From Gnetum montanum (Eukaryota; Streptophyta; Gnetopsida; Gnetales; Gnetaceae), in the NCBI GenBank assembly GCA_015680685.1, contig MNCI01006048.1, positions 3,303 through 67,302 on the forward strand: DNA of 64,000 nt, in the 5' to 3' direction. A program made the position numbers and the translations under genes. Each line of letters begins with the position of its first letter. Within the stretch, counting starts at the first letter, position 1. The notes under the pieces are model-generated. The model saw only the letters and a list, made by a program, of their open reading frames with translations, was not told the DNA's origin and did no database searches. Shown here in pieces: positions 10,400 to 22,049 of this stretch.

Positions 10400-12560
10400 A
10401 ATGATTAGTGAGCTTAAATCAAATCCAAAAAGCTTTTCGAATTTATTCCAAGATAGATAATAAAAGGGTTGAGATTTTTCCTTATCTACTATTCAAACTT
10501 TCTTTAATAACCTTGTTAATCAAGAGGCTTCCCCTACTATGCAAGATAACTCTAGTGTTCTTAAGTTATCCCTTGATGAGGTTTTTGTAAGAATTCAAAG
10601 TTATCTTTTGGGAAATGTGCTGATGTTAATGGATTATATGCAAAGCTTCTCAAATGGGGCAATCTAATACTGTGGAAAGCAATTTGTAACCTTCTTAAAA
10701 ATGGGCTTTGACGTGGTTTGAATCACTCTTAACATTCTAGTTGAGTAGTCTTACCTTTCAAAAAAGCGGTATAGGAGAGATCTTAATAATTACCAATTGA
10801 TTGTAATCAATTTAGTTTTCACCAAGCTTTTGGGCACTATTTTGGAGAATAAAATTAGTTCATGGATACAAAGGCAAGGTCTTTGTGCTTAGTCACAAGT
10901 AGGCTATAGGAGGAATCATTCTAGAGTAAACAATTTGATAACTTTGTGTTATTTTCTAGAGAAAGCAAAAAGTTCCAACCATACAATTTTATCTGTTATG
11001 TTGATTTTTCTAAGGCTTATGATTCTGTTGTTGGAGATAAACTGTGGAAAAGACTGGATAGCATTAACATTCCACAAGATCTCCTTTTTGTTGCTAAAAT
11101 AATCTATGATATGATTAACATTATTATTGAAGATAATCTTACTAGAGAAGGAATAATTACCAATAGTTTAGAAGGAGTTAAACAAGGGTTTCCTTTATCC
11201 TCTGCCCTTTTTGCTATGTTTATAGATGATATGGATGAGTGGATGCAAAATGCCTCTAATCATGTTGTGTTAGTGAATGGATTATTTTTTAACATACTTC
11301 CCTTTGCAGATGATGTGATCTTGATTACAAAATTAGCTATAGAATTAAATTATATGCTTCAAATCCTTGATGACTACTGCTACCATTCTAGTATGAAAGT
11401 TAATATTGATAAGACTAAAATTATAGTTTATGGTACTAGAAATAGAAATTACAATTTTTTTCTTAAGATAAAAAGACTTGATATATTTGAATCTTATAAA
11501 TATTTAGGAGTTCAATTTGACACTAACTATAGTTGGAATAACCTCATTACTAAAAGGGTTTCAAGTGACATGTGAGCTCTATTTGCTTTAAGAAATAATT
11601 GCACTGTGAAATGACTTTTGGTATGGGAGATCAGTAGGAAAATTTTTCGTAGTCTTGTCCAAATTGTATTATTATATAGGTGTGTTGTATGGTAACATTC
11701 TCTTTCTACACATAATAAGAAAAAATAGAGCATGTTCAAAAACAATTTCTTGTATGTGAATTTCAAGCGAAAATGCAAACTTCTTATGATATCTTACTTT
11801 TAGAAGAAAATTTGTTTCCTCTTGAAGTTGAAGCCCTTTGTTAATTTATTACTTATACACAAAAGCTAAGCCACATGGAGGAATTCAATTATGCTAAAGA
11901 CATAGTGAATGCTACAGAAGAAAATGGATGGTTGCATCAAGGAAAATTATGACTTTAGTAATGGAATAGTATAATAGAGGATCTTCCTTTAAAAAGAAGG
12001 CTCTTTCAAAAGACTATAAAAGAAAAAGTATTAGCTAAATTTTGGTTGAATATGTTAGAAAAAAATACATTTTTATTTACATTTTGTTAAAGGAGGTTTG
12101 TTATCTAGTACTCCAAAATATCTATTCTCAACTATTCCTATTCAATTAAGGAATCAAATTACTAGAGAAAAAATGAGTTCTCATCATCTTCTTATTTAGA
12201 CAAGTCATTGGATCAAAAGAGCATATTTGTAGATTGTGCAAACAAAGAATAGAAGATGAAAAACATATCATTTTTTTCTCATATTTGGCTCACATTTAAA
12301 TGAATTATAATATTAATTGTAATCTAGTTATTGTTTTCTTTCAAATTGACCCTACCTACTTGGGGCAATACATCAATGTTATTTTCAACCTTCATAAAAA
12401 ATATGATGAGGCTTTGTAACCATCCAACAAATCCTTCATAATTCTTAGACATAATAAACATTTCTAGTTTCCAGCTTGTATTAAATAAATATATGGCATT
12501 TCTTGCTTTCTTACAATTATTTAGTTTATTATTATTTTGATTGTCAATTTTTTAGAATAT
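10400..12560 (+). pseudogene. Decayed non-LTR retrotransposon (LINE), RT and C-terminal region
   Basis: Scattered frames read as one LINE protein. An upstream finger region matches the motif GDR..LNNY near 10770-10800 and SQVGYRRNHS near 10890-10925. The best open stretch (10946-11575) holds the RT core: CYVDFSKAYDSV, GVKQGFPLSSALF, FADD near 11308-11319, and KYLGVQF. Further right, in broken frames, are a VRMQTPY-like segment (about 11760-11810) and a C-x2-C...H motif (CRLC...EDEKHI, about 12232-12276). The motif wording differs from the usual plant L1 lineage and resembles LINEs common in non-flowering plants, but that placement is from memory. Many stops and frameshifts show it is dead. 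Confidence 0.75.
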
Positions 12561-12682
12561 TGTTATACCTTTCAAGATAAATATTGAAGAGTTATGATTT
12601 TAGAACTTTAGAATATTAACTTATATTTTAAGTTTATGAAGCTTGGTATTATTGCAACTCTTAATCTTTGCAAATGATGTAG

Positions 12683-12746
12683 CATCATCATCATCCTCCT
12701 CCTCCTAGCCTTGTCCCTACAAAATGAGGTGAACTACATGAGTTCT
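12683..12746 (-). repeat. LINE/SINE-type 3' tail, minus orientation
   Basis: Reverse complement of the tail at 10206-10265: a CATCATCATC/CTCCTCCT simple repeat followed by CCTTGTCCCTACAAAATGAG and GAACTACATGAGTTCT. Its element body would extend to the right, but nothing recognisable is seen there. Confidence 0.55.
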
Positions 12747-13920
12747 ATGAAGAGCTAGATCTTTATTACAAATGATGTAGCATTATTCATAACATTATAA
12801 ACAAGGTTAGAAACAAGCTACAAAATTTTTATGAGTACATTGGAATAAAGATGAATACTCACTAAATGAAAATTCTAATGTGTGAAACCAATAAGAGAAA
12901 TTGTAAATTTCAACTAATAATATGCAAATTGTTAGGGACAAGGATACTCTTAAAATTAGTAGTGAAAGCATTGCTCAATTATTTGGTTCGACTATAATCG
13001 GTATGATGATATGACACATTGTTATGTTTTTCTTAAGTTCAATGAAAGTATTTTATTATTTTATGTTCCATGAGTATACATACTCATCTAAGTTTTATTT
13101 CTAACAGCCCATTTCCAAAATTATAAGTGGAAGCACTACATATTACAAGTTGTAAATGGCTAGATGGCTTATTACACAATGAATAATAGTTGTTTCAATC
13201 ATAAAATTTGGACTTGGAAGACTTAAAAAGCTCTGTTTCAAGGAATTGCATAATCTAGTACTTCTTGGATGTGTAGTTTGGGATCTAGGTCTTAATTAAG
13301 AATTTTTTTTAAAAATGAAATTCTTAAAAATATTTTTTATTGGATGAATACAAAGTCAAAACTAGAAACATAATGATAGAATATCTCAATTGTATTTGCT
13401 AAAAATGAGAAAAGATGAGAAACATATCCTATTAAAATATTGTGAAACAAATTTATTTATAAGACTGCTTGTATATCTTAGTAACCCATTAGAATCAAAC
13501 CTTATTAATGAATTAAATAATAAACATTAGATATTAGTAGTAACTTGTGACTAACATTGAACATATTCTTGTAATAAAAATATAGATAGTATTTTAATTA
13601 TTAGGTGAGATGGCATTTTCAATGAATGTCCAAGAAGAAGTGGATGACATCTTTAATGAAAATGCATGTTGCAAAAAAATTGAGGAAAAATTCCCTTGTG
13701 AATGCGTTATCAAATATAAATTTTGTAGGAACATGCTTTCTTCAATTGGAAAAAATCAATGATTGAATTATTTTTAGATGTAGAAAATGACAATCTCATG
13801 GAGAAAGAGTTTTCCAAATTATCAACAATATTTGACTTTTTGACTATTATTATGCTCTAGCATGCACACGATTGTTGTAATAGATTAATTATTTTAAAGT
13901 TTTGAATTGGTTTTTAAATA
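12747..13920. other. No recognisable gene
   Basis: AT-rich sequence with only short open frames. A short ATG frame near 13611-13760 has no features I recognise. It ends with CTTGG (13921-13925), the left TSD of B1. Confidence 0.4.
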
Positions 13921-13925
13921 CTTGG

Positions 13926-14891
13926 TGATGAGTAGTGAGGTACCTCCTACACCCAACGATATGAATCATAAGCATTCATGCATGATCTAATTGAATTCCA
14001 TGGATGGGACTAGCTGTGGCATCTAGAACATTATGTCTTGATCACAGTTCACTATCTTCTCACTTGGACTAGTGGTAGCTTTGTCACGTATGATTTAGTC
14101 CAAAGTAAGGCATATGATAATCGATGTTGTTTTGGCCTTATGCTACTCCTAACAATAATAGAGAAATCAATTACTTAATCTAATTAACAACATAAAGTAA
14201 AGTCTAAACTAGCCTATAGGGGATAATAGTTCATTTTTAGCTTGATGTACACATCCCAAACCCACATATCCACTACTGGGATTACCAAGCGCTATGCTAC
14301 TGGGAAAACCAAGCAATAACACTATTATAATTACCAAGAGAATATGTTTTTATGCTCAAAACTGGTTATACTCATTCAGCCAATTCATTAATATGTATGA
14401 AAATCTAGATATTAACTAAGTACATAAAACATAAATTGCATTAAAAGTAAATTTAATCTAAGTCAAAGTGCTGCAATGAATAAGAATTAGTCTCAATCTT
14501 ATTGTCGTTCATGGAATGTGTCCATGTACATGGTCACTTGAATAAGACATTGTACAACTAACTCAGATCCACACTGCGGGAACTTGTTGACTATTCTCTA
14601 AGACTGTAGAATAAAACCGCAATAGTTACTCTATTGATAAAAGAATGCTAATACATGGTGGGAGAAAGTGTATTTATAGGTGAAAATAGACACTACATTG
14701 ATGGGGCCTCATCGATGCATGAAATAATGCATCGATGGGGCCTGGTCAATGAGGCCAAGATATTAGGGCTAAGATATCGAAGCCAAGATATCGAGGCTAA
14801 GATATCATGGCCAAGATATTAGGGCTAAGCTATTTCAGCTGACCAAAAATTGACATTTTGTTAAATAACCCAGCCAATTGATGATTCTTCA
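13926..14891 (-). repeat. 3' LTR of B1 (966 bp)
   Basis: On the minus strand it starts TGAAGAATCATC after the polypurine tract and ends ...CTCACTACTCATCA. TATAAATA lies at 14678-14671. Just upstream of the TATA box is an inverted repeat with 11-base arms (CATCGATGCAT at 14710-14720 and ATGCATCGATG at 14727-14737), followed by an array of GATATC-type hexamers (about 14755-14832). Confidence 0.88.
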
Positions 14892-14902
14892 TACCCCCAT
14901 GA
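14892..14902 (-). promoter_or_regulatory. Polypurine tract of B1
   Basis: On the minus strand TCATGGGGGTA sits directly before the 3' LTR start, as in B2 and B3. Confidence 0.75.
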
Positions 14903-17640
14903 CTGAATGAAAACTCATCCTCAAGTTAATAGGATAGGATCGAGCTTTCTTTACAAAAAATTAGGAATGATGGGATTATTGACTAAAACTAACTACTGAC
15001 TGACATTAAGTGTTGTCTTAAAAAATTTTATTCGAGTGGATGCATACAAAATGATAGAGTGACAAGAAGACTAGATAGACTTTAAAGATTACAAACATTG
15101 TAGAGGTCTTCAAGAATCCACTGAAGATGATTCTTCTTGTTGCTACTAGTGGTGGTAGACTTCCAACCTAGATTTCTATGTTGATGCTTCTTTGGTTATG
15201 TGGAACATTCTTGAAAGATGGACTAAAATTTCTTCTCATAGTCCCATGGATCTAGCAAACTTGTGATGCTTGAGCATCTATCTTATATGTGCTATAATTT
15301 ATTCATGGGAATATCCTTTGCTATCCCCCTCTTAGCTTCATTTTCTTACCTAGCAAAAAGACCTTCCTTAGGCATTTCTTTTAGCATTACCTATAGTCAC
15401 CAAAGGATCAACATTAGTTTTGGTAAATTTTCCTTAGTAATTAACCTTTTTTTGATCCCTTAGTTTCTGTTTAAGCATAAGGTGATGATAACATAGTATG
15501 CCCAAGGCTATGAGGTAACTAAATTCATCAAGATATTCACATTATTTTGATCAATTACTATTAGTTACCATGATGTTCAAAAATAGGATGTTAGAAAAAT
15601 TTCAAAATTTTAAAGAGGGCATCCCTAGCCCCCATGACTAAAAAGTGTAACTCTAGAAGCACACAAGTTTTTGAACAATTGAAACCAAAGGTTCGATTCA
15701 GAATATGACCAAGAAATATTGAACTTGAAGGATATTTTAATAGAAAAGTAGGAAAAAATAAAAATAAATAATTGAAAGTGATAAGAAGTAGTCCCAAAAT
15801 TATGCATAAATTTAGAGAAAATGTCATTAATGTTCTAGAAGATGTGAAGGTTAGTTTAAAGCCATGATCAACAAAAGTTATGCAAGTGGATCCTCCTAAA
15901 AGCAAGCTCCTGCCATAATGCCCTTGCGTAACCACTTCTATAGATGTTTGTGGGTACCCGAGAAGTTAAATGTAGACCATGCCTTCATTCCAAACAACAC
16001 ACAACTACCATGGTTGGGATGTTGTACTATACTATAAAAAACTAATAGGCTCATAATTGCATGCAACAATGAGATGAATAATGGGATGAGAAAGGATTTT
16101 AGAGATTAGGATGTAAGGTACTTAACCATGTCCACAATAGGTTATTGTAAAAATGTGATTAAAATGATCAACATACCTATCCATCCAAGTTTAGACCAGG
16201 TCAATACCATGAACAGTGACCTTGCATTAATGTGTTCCTTCCTACGAATCACCATGAGTCCATAACCACATCAAAGAATAATCATCACTCCAAAAAGAGA
16301 AGAAGGAAGGAAGGACCTTAGTTAGAGGAGTACCTTCAAGCATGGGTAACATGTTTTTCTATTTCCATAACTAGTGCTTGTAGCACATTATTGTATCTAA
16401 GGGGTGTGCTTTGAATTCCAATTATTATTTTTTTCTCTTTTTTTTTTATTTTGATTTGTTTTTTTTTTTGAAATTTTTTTTGCTTCTTTTTTTTGGATTT
16501 TAAAATTATTTTTGAAATGGGAACCACACCATACAAAGACATAGCTTCCTATTTATTAGTCAACAAAGGAGTAATGATACGTTCCTCTAAGAGTCATAAT
16601 CCACATGAAGGAAGATAAGAATAAAATCCAACAAGTCCCCTTGAGGTCACACCCTTTGCCATTCCCACTTGGTCATTCCCTCTTTCTTCAAGGTACAATG
16701 ATCATTGATTAATCTTAGCTTCATGAATGAAGAACTAAATTGTTTACATGAAAAATACCTTTTATTAAAAGAACTGGAGGGATGGATGAGGTGGTCTCAT
16801 TTCTTTACACAATTACATACCCAATCATCTTGATAGTATAGCACAAAAACCCAACACATAGCATTGACTTTCGCATCATGAATTGGTAATATTATTAATT
16901 AAAATATCAAAGAAATTCATAAATATAAAGAAAATGACTTAAGAAAAGAGAAGATTATAAAGAAAAAAAAAGAAAAAATATTATGAAATGGAAAACATAT
17001 GAAAAATCACAAAATTTTGGAAGAAATAGAAAAATGATAAAAAATTGTAAAACAAAAAATAAGTGAAAAATCCTTATTGGTTCTTGAACTATGATGGAGC
17101 ATCTCCCTCATGACTAATCTTATGGCCACAAATTTGGGAGATGGACTGCATAATCCCCTAGTTATACACCACTGGTTTCCCATCTATCCACATTATTGAT
17201 TTAATTAATCATGTTGTACTAGATCTAACATTGGTGATATCCACATTATTGATTTAATTAATCATGTTGTACCAGATCTAACATTGGTGATAGTTTTTTT
17301 TGGATCATTTGGAGATGTATCTTCATCTAGACTTTAAGGCATTTTCATTTTGCAAGATCTAGATGTGTTTTCTTCTTCTTCTTCTTAATTTTTCTATTTT
17401 AATTCTCTAGTCTCCATGTTTAATATCCTTTCCTAGTGTATAATCAAAGTGTAATATATATGTGTCTAAGTCCTCTATTTGGTTGATTTTATTAAGTCTA
17501 CAACTAATAAGTGGATCAATTGCCTCCATGCATCTTTGAAACAATTTTATATTCTCCTTTTAAGCCACTAGGTGTCTTCTGGTTTAGTGGCTACTGCATA
17601 TACTGGTTTTTGCTTACACATATACTCTTGAACTTTATTG
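14903..17640 (-). other. B1 non-coding interior between gag and the 3' LTR
   Basis: No protein similarity recognised. Two blocks are shared with other family members: one near 15870-15925 (minus-strand GGTTACGCAAGGGCATTATG) and one near 16320-16430, similar to 26500-26600 in C1. T/A homopolymer-rich stretches occur at 16420-16510 and 16950-17060. In B2 the corresponding blocks lie between integrase and the third ORF, so B1 appears to have lost pol from the middle. Confidence 0.6.
17186..17291. repeat. 53-bp tandem duplication in B1
   Basis: Units 17186-17238 and 17239-17291 are identical except for one base (TACTAGATC versus TACCAGATC). Each contains ATTGATTTAATTAATCATG. Confidence 0.9.
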
Positions 17641-17649
17641 TGGGCTATG

Positions 17650-19700
17650 TTAATATTTTGAATTTTTCACCCACAACTACATGCTTTACTATTAGTAGTG
17701 ATGCATGGACTCTTTTGTCTCTCCATACTGCTAGATTCATTTCTTTTGTTAGGTGTTTGAGTAATGATGGATGTTGGCCTCTGCATAAGATCAAAGAACA
17801 TTGGTTGTGAAAGGAAGGATGTTGTGCTTGATTGGCATTATGTTGGTTTAGATGAGTTAGTAGGTCCACGAGTCTTGCCCTTCCACCTAGGACCTATCCT
17901 AAAGAAAGGACATTTCCTAGTTTGCGGTGGAAAGCTACTAGTATTGACATGTCTATGCACATTCATAGCAAAATTGGCATTCATTTGTTGATATTGTGAT
18001 GCTAAACCTTCTTGTGTTATTGGTGGTGGAATGTGATAAGGTAGAGTATGAGAATATCAAGGGTACAATGGATGGTAAGAGGTGTGAGGTGGTGATCCAT
18101 TAGGAGATTTCATGGGTTGATGGTACTCAGAAGAGTGATAGTAGTGATTTAAAGTAGAGGACATAGAACTAGTTGGAGAAATAGGGTGTTGAACATAATA
18201 TCCATGTAGGTTCAACTAGTAGTAAGGGTAGGGCTAGTTTGGTGGTGGCCTTCCCCATGATTATCGATTTTTCCACTACAGTTGATGATAGTGTTGAGAC
18301 TAGTAATAAGTCTTTCTAGGATAATACAATTGGTTGTGGGACTATCTATAATTACCATGTAGAAAAGAAAATTTCTTGGGCATGTGCTTTTGTATGAATT
18401 TGGGATTTAATGCAAAATCCCAATACTCATGTAGATGTAACACGATTGGGAAATGGCCCTTCGGGTGGTCATATATGCAGATGTCACATTTGTCATCTTT
18501 TTCTATTGTTGAGTCTATAGCCTTGCTTTCTTTAGTCATGTTTCCTATTTCTTGAGAAGTGTTCCTAGTTGTTTCTTGGTTTCACTTCCTCCATTTATTG
18601 TGATTACCTGGTATTTTGTGTTACCTTCTCCTTTATAGTTTCTATGAAAATTGTAGCTTTTTCATTTATCCACTTTGACATCCTATCTAGCTTGCCTAGA
18701 GTTCATCAAGAGATTCTTGTAGTGGCAAGGTTTGTTGTAAAATCACCTCATCAAGAGCTACCTCTTTTTCCTCATCATAGATATGGATCCTTTTCCTGGA
18801 AATAGTTGGATTCCAGTTATTATCCTCTACATTGTCTTGTTTACATAGCTTTGCTTCTTTTTCTGCCATCTGCCCAATTAGCCTTTGTATATTATGGGCT
18901 TTTAAATCATATAATTGACCTTGAGCATACATCCCAAGGGTCTCCCTTGTTTCATTACGAAGCCCATCTATGATGTGGAAAATTTGTTGTTTTTGAGAGA
19001 AATCATGGCTAGGACATCTATGTAGTAGTGAATAGTATCTATCCAGGGCCACATCCAAGGGTTCATGATTTTTTTACTTCCACCCTTGGTTTTGTTTTCT
19101 TTTTTAGAGACTCTTCCATAGGTTTGGTATTTTTTTATTGAAAAGTTCTATTGTTGGGGACCACTTGTGGATGCAACTTGGTTCTAATGATCTATACCAA
19201 CTTTTAGCTTCATCTATTAGTGTCATATGGAAGAAATTATGCTTTTTCCACCCACTTTTAATGTTTTGTAAAATGCAAGCATCATGAAAGGCTTGTAAAT
19301 GATGTTGTGGATCAGAATTCTAGCCTTCTCAAATTTAGTGATGTTATTCATATCACTCCTTTTGATGCAACTTTCCTTACAATGCCTATGGGGTACTTTA
19401 ACTACCTCTATGATCTACATCATGTTGTTAATGGCCAACAAGGATTCACTATCATCATACATGTCATGGTGAAAATTTTTATTTCTATTTATCTGAATGT
19501 GATGATTTTTTCTATGTTCATTTTTATGTCTTTGATTTTGCCCTTGGGTTTAATATTTATCTTTATTTCAACCCCATAACAAAGCTTGATCTCTATACCT
19601 ACGTTTATCTTCATCAGAACTAGATGTAAAAGAGGAAGAGGAAGATGTGGGACTAGGAGAGTCACCATGGCTTCTATAGTATTCCCCATGGTCCCTTGAT
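17650..19700 (-). pseudogene. B1 gag-like protein, decayed
   Basis: Gag is the structural protein that packages element RNA. Reading right to left: a Ser/Arg-rich N-terminal part (about 19690-19450, SSSSSFTSSSDEDK-like), then the gag core. The frame at 19058-18696 reads MDVALDRYYSLLHRCP, then IIDGLRNETRETLGMYAQG. A C/H motif follows at about 18490-18420 (KCDICIYDHPKGHFP...HLHE), and a proline-rich tail runs to about 17650. The core aligns by eye with the gag segments of E (53022-53498) and B2 (about 32870-33400). Several stops and frameshifts interrupt it. Confidence 0.78.
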
Positions 19701-20051
19701 TTATCTTTTTTAGGTTTTGATGAGGTCCTAGGCCTTGAGGTCTCCCCTAGTCTAGGACTGACTTAATCTCCTCTAGGATTTTTTGCCTTAGGTGAATGTA
19801 GTTCTTAAGTGTAGTTAGGATGATCATGAACATATGAAACCCTTGCATGAGGTTGGTCACTCCAATTTTCTTTAGTATATATCTCATTACTTCTCAAATG
19901 AATGTTCTCTCCATATGATGCATTATTGCTTTCTTATGAAATAGAAATTTTTGTTAGTTAATGATGTGTGTGACTTAATATTCTTTGAAACATAAATTGT
20001 TAATATGTTTATAGTGATCATGTATGATACTAATCTAGATAACTAGCACCA

Positions 20052-20069
20052 TCCTCAAAAATGGTGGAA
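20052..20069 (-). promoter_or_regulatory. Degenerate primer-binding site of B1
   Basis: Directly after the 5' LTR end, in the position of the tRNA-Asp-type site of E and B2, but strongly mutated. The following GAGGATGGTGC still matches E. Confidence 0.5.
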
Positions 20070-20070
20070 A

Positions 20071-21048
20071 TGATGAGTGGTGAGGTACCTCCTACGTCCA
20101 ACCATACAAATCACAAGTATTCATGCACTATCCAATTGAATTCCATGGATGGAACTAGTTATGGCATCTAGATCATTATGTCTTGATTGTAGCTCACTGT
20201 CTTCACACTTGGACTAGTGGTACCTTTGTCACGTATGATTTAGTCTAATGTGAGACATGATAATTGATGTTGTTTCAGCCTTATGCTACTCCTAACAATA
20301 ATAGAGAAATCAATTACTTAATCTAATTAACAACATAAAGTAAAGTCTAAACTGGCTTATAGGTAATGAGTGTTCATTCCTAACTTTTTATACATGTCTT
20401 GAACCCACATATCCACTACTACGATTACCAAGCACTATGGTACTGGGCAAACCAAGCAATAATGCTATTGGGATTACCAAAAGAATATGTGTTTATGCTC
20501 AAAATTGGTCATGCTCATTCTGCCAATTCATTAATATGTATGAAAATGTAAATATTAACTAAGTACATAAAATGTAAATTACATTAAAAGTAAATTTAAT
20601 CTAATTCGAAGTGCTATAATGAATAAGAATCAATCTCGATCTTATTGTTGTTCATGGAATGTGTCCAAGTACACTGCCACTCGAATAAGACATCATACAG
20701 CTAACTTAGATTCACATTGTGGGTACTCACTGACTATTCTCTAAAACTACAAGAGTTTAGCTACTCTATTAACAAAATAATGCCAATACACAAGCACACG
20801 TATTTATAGGTGAAAATAGACACTACATTGATGGGCCCTCATCAATGTATGAAACAATGCATCGATGGGAACTAGTTAATGAGGCCCAAATGTCGAGGCT
20901 AAGATATCATAGCCAAGATACCAGGGCTAAGATATCAAAGCCAAGATATCGAGGCTATGATATCATAACCAAGATATCAGGGCTAAGAGATTGAAGTTGA
21001 CCAAAAATTGACTTTTTGTCAGATACCCAGCCAACTGATGATTTATCC
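20071..21048 (-). repeat. 5' LTR of B1 (978 bp)
   Basis: Pairs with 13926-14891. TATAAATA lies at 20808-20801, with the ATGCAT pair and GATATC array (about 20880-20985) upstream of it. The outer end is mutated (GGATAAATCATC on the minus strand). The outer boundary is fixed by the CTTGG TSD at 21049-21053. Confidence 0.87.
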
Positions 21049-21109
21049 CTTGGGTTACTGAATATTCTTGATAGAGAAAAGATCATTGTAAAATTTTTCT
21101 TATCATTAT

Positions 21110-21823
21110 TAATGAGTAGAAAGTATACCCTATGTCCAACGATACAAATTACAAGTGTTCACATGCAATCTAATCAAATTTCACAGACTCTAATTCTCTA
21201 AATGCACATTATCTAGGTAGTGAACCTAAGGATGCAATCGTTGTCTTCTTGGTTCCACTTGTATAAGTACAAGTGTATGGTTAAGTGTAACCAAGGCACA
21301 TGATTTGTATCATTTTATATTTTTATCGATTTTTAGCATAAGTTTAAAATAAGGTAATTACGTATTAATTAATCTAACAAAAAAACTAATATCTTAAGCT
21401 ATTTTCTAATACAAGTATCTAATCCCACCTATCATAGACATCCTAAATGTGTTATAACACTACTAGGTTACCAAGTGCTAGCACTACTGGGATTACCAAG
21501 ATTGAATGTTATGCTCAAGGTGGTTGTACTCATGTGTGTATTAATTGATCTTATTTAATTAGCTAAGGACATGGAAGTAAATTTCATAAATGGTAGAGTG
21601 CATTAAAGTAAACATTAAGCTATTTCTAAATGCTGTAAGATATTCTAAGAAGTTTGTCTTTATTGTCATCATACCGAAGTGTCTAGGTCCATTAGTACTC
21701 AAATAGGGATCTATACACTTCTTGATTTCTACTATATGCACTTAGAAAATATTCTAACTATCACAAAAACAAACTGCAAGAACTTTCCTAAGCTATTGAT
21801 CATCCAATGCCATAAATGTGATG
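21110..21823 (-). repeat. 3' LTR of C1, incomplete at the gap
   Basis: Same LTR subfamily as 31005-31196 plus 44206-44856. The outer end reads TAATGAGTAG. The start of this LTR (U3 with the TATA box) is lost in or beside the run of Ns. Confidence 0.82.
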
Positions 21824-21986
21824 NNNNNNNNNNNNNNNNNNNNNNNNNNNNNNNNNNNNNNNNNNNNNNNNNNNNNNNNNNNNNNNNNNNNNNNNNNNNN
21901 NNNNNNNNNNNNNNNNNNNNNNNNNNNNNNNNNNNNNNNNNNNNNNNNNNNNNNNNNNNNNNNNNNNNNNNNNNNNNNNNNNNNNN
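21824..21986. other. Assembly gap (163 Ns)
   Basis: A run of N replaces the expected U3 start of the C1 3' LTR, its polypurine tract and the end of the third-ORF region. Open frames that cross it are not real. Confidence 0.98.
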
Positions 21987-22049
21987 ATGCTTTCATCTTC
22001 TCCTCCTTACTTCGAGGATCATACATACTTCATGCAGCATCACTAATGT

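Larger units (their letters stand above)
13926..21048 (-). mobile_element. Element B1: complete, pol-less family-B retrotransposon
   Basis: Full-length insertion of 7123 bp flanked by the identical 5-bp TSD CTTGG (13921-13925 and 21049-21053). On the minus strand the order is 5' LTR (20071-21048), degenerate primer-binding site, gag (about 19700-17650), a long non-coding stretch, polypurine tract, and 3' LTR (13926-14891). No protease, RT, RNase H or integrase similarity was found in the 5.2-kb interior, whereas B2 has about 11.3 kb of interior. It looks like a non-autonomous derivative that kept gag and the LTR/packaging ends. Confidence 0.88.

Noticed and set aside
14750-14835. Regularly spaced GATATC-type repeats, considered as a CRISPR-like array
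   Set aside because: Units are short and vary, they sit in LTR U3 in several copies, and the genome is a plant's.
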